Positions 1-5,971 of a DNA stretch of 16,691 bases are shown one piece after another; positions within the stretch are counted from its first letter, which is position 1; each line of letters opens with the position of its first letter. The notes under the pieces were generated by a model. It saw only the letters and a list, made by a program, of their open reading frames with translations, was not told the origin of the DNA and did not search any database. The translations under genes and the position numbers were made by a program. Source of the stretch: JBDHRG01 sp039807445. Its GTDB lineage: Bacteria > Pseudomonadota > Gammaproteobacteria > Competibacterales > Competibacteraceae. The stretch spans positions 1 to 16,691 of the forward strand of contig JBDHRG010000077.1 of assembly GCA_039807445.1 (NCBI GenBank). Direction: 5' to 3'.

Positions 1-153
1 GAGCGCTGGGACGAAGCCGTGTGCGAACACGCGCAGATGCTCGACGCGCTCGAGGCGCGCGACGGCACGCGTCTGAGTCGCCTGCTGAGCGAGCACCTGC
101 AGCACAAGCTGCAGACGGTGAAGAAAGCGATGGCGGTGAAATCGCAGAGCTGA
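1..153 (+). CDS. GntR-family (FCD domain) transcriptional regulator, C-terminal fragment
   Basis: The reading frame is open from base 1 and stops at 151-153, giving the last 50 residues of a protein whose start lies outside the window. The segment EHAQMLDALEARDGTRLSRL followed by an EHLQHKLQ helix matches the last helices of the FCD effector domain of GntR regulators (the EH..I..A(L/I)..RD pattern with a late histidine). In that family these helices help form a ligand pocket, often with a metal ion, for carboxylic acids or related metabolites. The DNA-binding wHTH domain is not visible. The racemase homologue downstream on the same strand is a possible target or pathway partner. That link rests on proximity only. 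Confidence 0.7.
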   Translation, partial: ERWDEAVCEHAQMLDALEARDGTRLSRLLSEHLQHKLQTVKKAMAVKSQS

Positions 154-480
154 GGCACAGCGCCGGCCCACCGTCCACCGCGGTGCAGCAGGGAAATTGC
201 AGCGCCCTGTCCGCTTTCCAGACACTCGGCAGACGCGGGCTCCTTGGCACCCTGGACTTTCTCCACCGTGAAGCGGGCATACCTTCGCGTCCGCCGTGAT
301 CGGTGCCGCTCGCGTTTCCGTTGCATCTCCCGAACCAGCTGCACCTCCTGCGGAGGCAAACAATATTATAAAAAATTTATAATTTGTAATTATAAATTAA
401 CATAAGATACTCATCGCGGATGCCGCGACGATGCGTTTCGCGAGCACGCCTTTGACAACCATCGAGATGGACGAAGAGAG
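154..480. other. Intergenic region between GntR-type regulator and racemase homologue
   Basis: This 327-bp stretch has no convincing gene. Bases 154-355 are of ordinary GC content. They include a short inverted repeat (CCTCC-TGC-GGAGG, around 344-356) with no U-tract, so it is a poor terminator. Bases 361-413 are almost pure A/T, in sharp contrast to the surroundings, and contain the palindrome listed separately. A smaller 6-bp hairpin (414-428, TCGCGG-ATG-CCGCGA) follows. The promoter of the racemase homologue probably lies here. A TATAAT hexamer occurs at 378-383, but no matching -35 box is evident. Confidence 0.5.
374..398. promoter_or_regulatory. AT-rich perfect palindrome, candidate operator
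   Basis: Two perfect 11-bp arms (AATTTATAATT at 374-384 and AATTATAAATT at 388-398) flank the 3-bp spacer TGT. The element contains a single G and no C, and sits in a roughly 50-bp A/T island of a very GC-rich chromosome, about 80 bp upstream of the racemase start. A symmetrical site of this size is typical of an operator for a dimeric regulator. The GntR-type regulator immediately upstream is the obvious candidate. However, the sequence does not show the common FCD-family core (TnGTnnnACnA), so the partner is unknown. It could also act as an UP element or a DNA-melting region. Confidence 0.5.
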
Positions 481-1224
481 ATGCGACTCCTGCTGCTGAA
501 CCCGAACACCTCGGAAAGCGTGACCGACCGGATCGCGAGCGCGGCCCGCAATGTCGTCGGTCCCGACACCGAGCTCGTTCCCGTGACCGCCCCCCGGGGC
601 GTGCCCTACATCGCGACGCGCGCCGAGGCGACGCTCGGCGGCGCGGTGGCGCTCGAGATGCTCGCCGAGCTGCACCACGGTTTCGATGCGGCGATCATCG
701 CCGCCTTCGGCGATCCGGGGCTCGGCGGCGCGCGCGAGCTGTTCCCGATCCCCGTGATCGGGCTGGCCGAAGCCGGGATGCTGACCGCCTGCATGCTCGG
801 GCGCTCGTTCGCGATCGTCACCTTCTCGCAGTCGCTCGAGCCCTGGTACGAGGAATGCGTCGCCTGGCACGGGCTGCAGAACCGCTGCGCTGGTATCCGG
901 GCACTCGGCGGTTCGTTCCAGTCGATCTCGGATGTCCAGCAAGAGAAGGAAGCGCTGCTGGTCGAGCTCGCGCAGCGCGCGATCGCCGAAGACGGCGCCG
1001 ACGTCGTGGTGCTCGCCGGCGCGCCGCTGGCGGGGCTCGCGCGGTGCGTCCGCGAGCGGATCCCGGTCCCGGTGGTGGACTGCGTCGAAGCCGCCGTCAA
1101 GCAGGCCGAGGGTCTGGTCGCGCTGGCGCCGCGCAAGGCCGAACAGGGCACTTACCGCCGCCCGGCGGCCAAGCCCTGCGTCGGGGTGTCCGAAGCGCTG
1201 GCGCGATGGATCGCCCACGAGTGA
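481..1224 (+). CDS. Asp/Glu/hydantoin racemase superfamily protein lacking both catalytic cysteines
   Basis: This 247-aa protein begins MRLLLLNPNTSESVT, the family start (LxxNPNTS), followed by GDPGL (77-81) and a C-terminal PVPVVDCVEAAVKQAE segment. These place it with hydantoin/allantoin racemases and arylmalonate decarboxylase-like proteins. Cofactor-independent racemases use two cysteines, one just before the (G/D)DPG loop and one in a VVLGCAGM-like motif. Here the positions read AAFGDPG (Ala75) and VVLAGAPLAG (Gly180), so both appear to be missing. Cys201 is close by, where hydantoin racemases usually have Gly, but it is not the canonical site. It may be a distinct subfamily with other chemistry or a binding role. 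The start is ATG 481, which fits the family N-terminus; the purine-rich GAAGAGAG directly before it is a closely spaced ribosome site. No signal peptide is visible. Confidence 0.8.
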   Translation: MRLLLLNPNTSESVTDRIASAARNVVGPDTELVPVTAPRGVPYIATRAEATLGGAVALEMLAELHHGFDAAIIAAFGDPGLGGARELFPIPVIGLAEAGMLTACMLGRSFAIVTFSQSLEPWYEECVAWHGLQNRCAGIRALGGSFQSISDVQQEKEALLVELAQRAIAEDGADVVVLAGAPLAGLARCVRERIPVPVVDCVEAAVKQAEGLVALAPRKAEQGTYRRPAAKPCVGVSEALARWIAHE

Positions 1225-1260
1225 CCCCAAGGGCATCTCGCACAGATGCAACGTGAAATC

Positions 1261-1295
1261 GACAAGGTGCAGCATTTTTGATGCTGCGCCTTGTC
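1261..1295. terminator. Strong 15-bp hairpin between convergent genes
   Basis: The arms 1261-1275 and 1281-1295 pair over 15 positions, with one G-T wobble, around the 5-nt loop TTTTG. The hairpin starts 36 bp after the racemase stop codon. No U-tract follows on either strand, so it is not a textbook intrinsic terminator. It may still stop transcription, protect 3' ends, or separate the converging racemase and ntrC transcripts. Confidence 0.5.
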
Positions 1296-1307
1296 AGCAA
1301 GCAATCC

Positions 1308-1334
1308 GAGATCGAGCAGCTCTTGCTCGGTCTT
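1308..1334. repeat. Second, weaker hairpin in the same convergent gap
   Basis: Bases 1310-1318 (GATCGAGCA) pair with 1324-1332 (TGCTCGGTC) with one G-T wobble around the loop GCTCT. Two more outer pairs (A1309-T1333 and a G-T wobble 1308-1334) extend it to about 11 bp. It lies 13 bp after the stronger hairpin. The remaining 1335-1503 holds no gene that I can support and only short inverted repeats such as CCAC...GTGG near 1409-1422. Confidence 0.35.
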
Positions 1335-1503
1335 CACGCTGCACCTGGGCAAGGACAAGGGTTTTCCGGCCATGGATGCAGGCTTCACATTCGATCCACG
1401 CCGATATCCACCGTTTTCGTGGAAAAGCGCGGATCAGCCACCCAGGCCAAAGGCCAAGCCTTTGTCGCTCGGTACGTTGCCCTCAAACCACTCGAACACG
1501 CGT

Positions 1504-1519
1504 TGTTCCACGTGGAACA
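1504..1519. other. parS: parS centromere site (ParB binding), perfect 16-bp palindrome
   Basis: The sequence TGTTCCACGTGGAACA matches the bacterial chromosomal parS consensus at every position and is a perfect palindrome. ParB/Spo0J nucleates on such sites and loads condensin near the origin. The site ends directly next to the stop codon of ntrC (1520-1522), so it lies just outside the coding sequence. Together with the second copy at 7133-7148 it supports an origin-proximal location. Confidence 0.9.
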
Positions 1520-2944
<1,425 letters not shown>

Positions 2945-2947
2945 CGC

Positions 2948-4009
2948 TTACTCCGTCGCCATCGGCAGCAGCAGCGTGAACACCGTTTCGCCCGGGCGGC
3001 TGGTGTGTTCGATCAGCCCGCCGTGCTGGCTGATCAGGCTCTGCGCGATCGAGAGTCCGAGGCCGGTACCCTCGGCGCGGCCGGTGATCATCGGATAAAA
3101 GATGCGTTCGCCGATCTCGGGTGGGATGCCGGGTCCGTTGTCGACGATGTCGAGCCGCACCACCAGTTTGTGACGTTTGTGGCCGATCGTGAACTGGCGC
3201 TGGACGCGCGTGCGCAGCGTGATCGTACCGCGGCCGTCGAGTGCCTGCACCGCGTTGCGGACGATGTTCAGCACCGCCTGCACCAGCTGATCGGGGTCGC
3301 CGCTCAGCGCCGGAATGCTCGGATCGTAGTCGCGCACGATGCGAATGCCGCCGACGCCTTCGACGAGCATCAGGCTGCGTACGCGTTCGAGCACTTCGTG
3401 GACGTTGACATCGACGCGCCGCGGCGATCGCGTCGGCCCGAGCATGCGGTCGACCAGTGCGCGCAGGCGGTCGGCCTCGTGGATGATGATGCGCGTGTAT
3501 TCCTTGAGCCGGTCGTCCGGAAATTCGCGCTCGAGCAGTTGGGCGGCGCCGCGCAGCCCGCCGAGCGGGTTCTTGATCTCGTGCGCGAGATTGCGCACCA
3601 GCGCCTGCGCAGTGGTGTGCTGCGCGATCAGTGCCTCTTCGCGCGAGATACGCAACTGACGGTCGACTTGCACCAACTCGACCAGCAACTCGACCACGCG
3701 CTCGCCCTCGACCAGCGGCGTCACGGTGCAATCGACGGTGATCAGGTGATCTCCGGGCAGCGTCAGCGCCAGACCGCGCTCTGTGTACGAGGGGTGCAAG
3801 CCGTCGAGGCAGCGGCGCATGCCGGCAGCGAGCGCCTCGGCGCCGAGCGCCAGATCGGACACGTGCATGCCGAGTGCCTGGCGCACGCTGAGTGCGAACA
3901 GCATCTCGGCCGCGGGGTTCATGGTTACCGTGCGCAGCTGGCGGTCGAGCACGACGACGCCGGTCGTCAGATTGTCGACTACGCGGCGGGAATGATCGGT
4001 CTGCACCAC
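2948..4009 (-). CDS. ntrB: Nitrogen regulation sensor kinase NtrB (GlnL)
   Basis: This is a cytosolic histidine kinase/phosphatase that, under PII control, phosphorylates or dephosphorylates NtrC. An N-terminal PAS domain (DNLTTGVVVLD...MNPAAEMLF) precedes the H-box LAHEIKNPLGGLRGAAQLL with His143, then the N-box LNIVRNAVQAL (Asn252), DNGPG (290-294) and GTGLGLS (314-320). The frame is open up to an ATG at 4153, but I prefer GTG 4009 (or the adjacent GTG 4006). It gives 353 aa, close to E. coli (349). A GAGGG ribosome site lies 9 bp upstream. It starts the protein just before the PAS domain, as in related NtrB proteins, and the longer start would overlap an NtrC operator. The extra 48 residues look unlike NtrB sequence. 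It is followed directly by ntrC. Confidence 0.92.
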   Translation of the reverse strand: MVQTDHSRRVVDNLTTGVVVLDRQLRTVTMNPAAEMLFALSVRQALGMHVSDLALGAEALAAGMRRCLDGLHPSYTERGLALTLPGDHLITVDCTVTPLVEGERVVELLVELVQVDRQLRISREEALIAQHTTAQALVRNLAHEIKNPLGGLRGAAQLLEREFPDDRLKEYTRIIIHEADRLRALVDRMLGPTRSPRRVDVNVHEVLERVRSLMLVEGVGGIRIVRDYDPSIPALSGDPDQLVQAVLNIVRNAVQALDGRGTITLRTRVQRQFTIGHKRHKLVVRLDIVDNGPGIPPEIGERIFYPMITGRAEGTGLGLSIAQSLISQHGGLIEHTSRPGETVFTLLLPMATE

Positions 4010-4112
4010 CTTGGGCTGCCCTCTTTCGGTCTCCGCACCGAAGACAAGCAAGAAACGAACCAAGCTACATGAATGCGTACGAATCAAGTGATCTGATTCG
4101 AACGGTCCTGTA

Positions 4113-4129
4113 TGCACCATGATTGGGAG
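4113..4129. promoter_or_regulatory. Possible weak second NtrC site upstream of ntrB
   Basis: TGCACCATGATTGGGAG has a perfect left half (TGCACC) and a TGG in the right half, but two mismatches at the outer right bases of the GCAC-N7-GTGC pattern. Its centre is 23 bp from that of the perfect site at 4136-4152, on the ntrB side. It could serve as a low-affinity partner for cooperative binding. Confidence 0.3.
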
Positions 4130-4135
4130 GCAATA

Positions 4136-4152
4136 TGCACCAATATCGTGCA
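4136..4152. promoter_or_regulatory. NtrC operator upstream of ntrB, perfect GCAC-N7-GTGC
   Basis: TGCACCAATATCGTGCA has perfect 5-bp palindromic ends with the 7-bp spacing of NtrC enhancers. Read on the minus strand it differs by one base from an NtrC site of E. coli glnA as I remember it. It sits between the glnA terminator and the inferred ntrB start. In enteric bacteria an NtrC site at the glnL promoter represses ntrBC transcription, so autoregulation of ntrBC is the likely role. No clear -10/-35 pair was found nearby. Confidence 0.75.
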
Positions 4153-4160
4153 TAAAGCGT

Positions 4161-4190
4161 CTAATAAAAACGCCCCCGGCTGGGGGCGTT
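4161..4190 (-). terminator. Rho-independent terminator of glnA
   Basis: The arms AACGCCCCC (4169-4177) and GGGGGCGTT (4182-4190) form a 9-bp stem around a 4-nt loop. On the minus strand a T-rich tract (TTTTTATTAG, overlapping the end of the stem) follows. It lies about 40 bp after the glnA stop and separates glnA from ntrBC, so ntrBC needs readthrough or its own promoter. Confidence 0.9.
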
Positions 4191-4231
4191 CTCGGCTTCT
4201 ACGGGGCTCGGGTCGAAAACCGAGCCGGGAT

Positions 4232-5641
4232 TTACAGACTGTAGTACAGCTCGAACTCGACCGGGTGCGGGATCATGCGCACGCGCTGCACTTCCTGGTT
4301 CTTCAGGTTGATATAGGCGTCGATCAGATCATTGGTGAACACGCCGCCCTTCAGCAGGAACTCGCGGTCCCTGTCGAGTTCGGCCAGCGCCTGGTCGAGC
4401 GAGAAGCACACCTGCGGGATGTCCTTCTCCTCTTCCGGCGGCAGGTCATACAGATCCTTGTCCATCGCGTCGCCGGGATGGATCTTGTTCTGGATGCCGT
4501 CGAGGCCGGCCATCATCATCGCCGCGAAAGCCAGGTACGGGTTCGCGGCCGAGTCCGGAAAGCGGACTTCGATGCGGCGCGCCTTCGGGCTCGAGACGTA
4601 GGGGATGCGGATCGAGGCCGAGCGGTTGCGCGCCGAGTAGGCCAGCATCACCGGCGCCTCGAAGTGCGGCACCAGGCGCTTGTACGAGTTGGTCGACGGG
4701 TTGGTGAACGCGTTCAGCGCGCGGGCGTGCCTGATGATGCCGCCGATGTAGTACAGAGCCAGCTCCGACAGGCCGCCGTACGCATCGCCCGAGAACAGGT
4801 TCTTGCCGTCCTTGGCCAGCGACTGGTGTACGTGCATGCCCGAACCATTGTCGCCGTGCAGCGGCTTCGGCATGAAGGTCGCGGTCTTGCCGTAGTTGTG
4901 CGCGACGTTCTGGATCGCGTACTTCAGCACCTGGACCTCGTCGGCCTTGCGCACCAGCGTGTTGAAGCCGACGCCGATCTCGCACTGGCCGGCGGTCGCG
5001 ACCTCGTGATGGTGCACCTCGACCTTCAGGCCCATGTCTTCGAGCGCCAGGCACATCGCCGCGCGCACGTCGTGCAGCGAGTCGACCGGCGGCACCGGGA
5101 AGTAACCACCCTTGATGCCCGGACGATGTCCGATGTTGCCGTCCGAGTACTGCTTGTTGGTGTTCCACGCCGCCTCTTCCGAGTCGATCGTGTACGAGAC
5201 GCGGCCCATCTCGGTGGAGTAGCGCACGTCGTCGAACACGAAGAACTCGTTCTCCGGACCGAAGTACGCGGTGTCGGCGATGCCGGTGCTCTTCAGGTAA
5301 GCCTCGGCACGGCGCGCGATCGAGCGCGGATCGCGCTCGTAGCCCTGCATCGTCGCCGGCTCGATCACGTCGCAGGTTATGTTCATGGTCGGCTCGTCGA
5401 AGAACGGGTCGACCTGGGCCGTAAACGGGTCCGGCATCAGGATCATGTCCGACGCCTCGATGCCCTTCCAGCCGGCGATCGACGAGCCGTCGAACATCTT
5501 ACCGGTTTCGAACACGTCTTCGTCGACCGTGCCGGCCGGCACGGTGACGTGCTGCTCCTTGCCGCGGAAGTCCGTGAAGCGGAAATCCACGAACTTGATA
5601 CCTTCGTCTTTGATCTTCTTCAGAACGTCTTCGACGGACAC
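4232..5641 (-). CDS. glnA: Glutamine synthetase type I (adenylylation-regulated)
   Basis: The enzyme condenses glutamate and ammonia with ATP to make glutamine, the main entry of nitrogen at low ammonium. At 469 aa it matches the enterobacterial GSI-beta length. Visible family motifs include the beta-Grasp segment with DGSSIAGWKGIEASDM (51-66), FGPENEFFVFD (127-137, metal-binding glutamate), the ATP-site region KPLHGDNGSGMHVHQS (259-274) and the glutamate-site segment NRSASIRIP (339-347). Tyr398 in KDLYDLPPEEE corresponds to the tyrosine that GlnE adenylylates, so post-translational control is expected. The start is GTG 5641, preceded by GGAGGA at 9-bp spacing. It is transcribed divergently from the patatin gene and has a sigma-54/NtrC promoter upstream. 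Confidence 0.98.
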   Translation of the reverse strand: MSVEDVLKKIKDEGIKFVDFRFTDFRGKEQHVTVPAGTVDEDVFETGKMFDGSSIAGWKGIEASDMILMPDPFTAQVDPFFDEPTMNITCDVIEPATMQGYERDPRSIARRAEAYLKSTGIADTAYFGPENEFFVFDDVRYSTEMGRVSYTIDSEEAAWNTNKQYSDGNIGHRPGIKGGYFPVPPVDSLHDVRAAMCLALEDMGLKVEVHHHEVATAGQCEIGVGFNTLVRKADEVQVLKYAIQNVAHNYGKTATFMPKPLHGDNGSGMHVHQSLAKDGKNLFSGDAYGGLSELALYYIGGIIRHARALNAFTNPSTNSYKRLVPHFEAPVMLAYSARNRSASIRIPYVSSPKARRIEVRFPDSAANPYLAFAAMMMAGLDGIQNKIHPGDAMDKDLYDLPPEEEKDIPQVCFSLDQALAELDRDREFLLKGGVFTNDLIDAYINLKNQEVQRVRMIPHPVEFELYYSL

Positions 5642-5716
5642 TTTCAGTATTCCTCCAGCTCGATTTAACCGACCGAACGTACGGCCTGCAGTCCAGATTC
5701 ACTGCCGCTTTTGATC

Positions 5717-5733
5717 TGCACTATACATGCCAA
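5717..5733 (-). promoter_or_regulatory. Sigma-54 (RpoN) promoter of glnA
   Basis: On the minus strand TTGGCATGTATAGTGCA has GG and GC exactly 10 bp apart, matching the -24/-12 pattern TGGCAYR-N4-TTGCW with one deviation (GTGCA for TTGCA). The predicted start site is near 5706, giving a leader of about 65 nt to the GTG start of glnA. Confidence 0.85.
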
Positions 5734-5794
5734 TCATGCAAAAGCACTAAAAACGGGCAGCTGCATGCATCTGCACTTCGATGTGGTGAGGTGA

Positions 5795-5811
5795 TGCGCT
5801 GTTTGAGTGCA
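5795..5811. promoter_or_regulatory. NtrC enhancer site, promoter-proximal
   Basis: TGCGCTGTTTGAGTGCA follows the TGCAC-N7-GTGCA pattern with one mismatch (GCGC for GCAC). Its centre lies about 97 bp upstream of the predicted glnA start site. Confidence 0.65.
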
Positions 5812-5824
5812 AAGCGCGCAACAC

Positions 5825-5841
5825 CGCACCAAAAACATGCA
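5825..5841. promoter_or_regulatory. NtrC enhancer site, promoter-distal
   Basis: CGCACCAAAAACATGCA contains GCAC-N7-ATGC, one mismatch from GCAC-N7-GTGC. Its centre is 30 bp (about three helical turns) from the first site, at about -127. This spacing resembles the paired enhancer of E. coli glnA and would allow cooperative binding of phospho-NtrC dimers. It is also close enough to influence the divergent patatin gene. Confidence 0.65.
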
Positions 5842-5932
5842 CTGTCTCCATCCTGCCGACAGTGCCATCATCTTGCCACTGCGGTGTGGTGAATACACGC
5901 TTGGGCTAGAGCGGCCTCACGGGGGACCAACC

Positions 5933-5971
5933 TGTGGATAAGTCTCTGGATAAGCCTTCGCCTTATCCACA
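5933..5971. promoter_or_regulatory. Cluster of three DnaA boxes at the patatin start codon
   Basis: There are two perfect TTATCCACA boxes, one on the minus strand (5933-5941, read as TGTGGATAA) and one on the plus strand (5963-5971). A one-mismatch box lies between them (5945-5953, TCTGGATAA). The first box overlaps the GTG start of the patatin gene. The two outer boxes, each with one flanking base, also form a 10-bp inverted repeat (5933-5942 and 5962-5971). Possible roles are DnaA-mediated transcriptional control, DnaA titration or an auxiliary origin element. The main oriC is expected near dnaA beyond the right end, and no AT-rich unwinding element is evident here. Confidence 0.7.

Noticed and set aside
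244..262. TTGGCACCCTGG resembling a sigma-54 -24 element upstream of the racemase homologue
   Set aside because: The GC dinucleotide expected 10 bp after GG is absent (TT instead), so the -12 element is missing.
5771..5788. TGCACTTCGATGTGGTGA as a third NtrC site
   Set aside because: The two halves are spaced wrongly for GCAC-N7-GTGC, so dimer binding in the normal register is not expected.
5861..5880. Second GG-N10-GC arrangement on the minus strand upstream of the NtrC sites
   Set aside because: It has the right spacing but a weaker match (TGGCAAG, TGGCA). It lies upstream of both enhancers and far from glnA, so it is probably chance.
5933..5971. The DnaA-box cluster as the main chromosomal origin
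   Set aside because: Only three boxes are present and there is no adjacent AT-rich unwinding element. The gene order places dnaA, and so the usual oriC, beyond the right end of the window.
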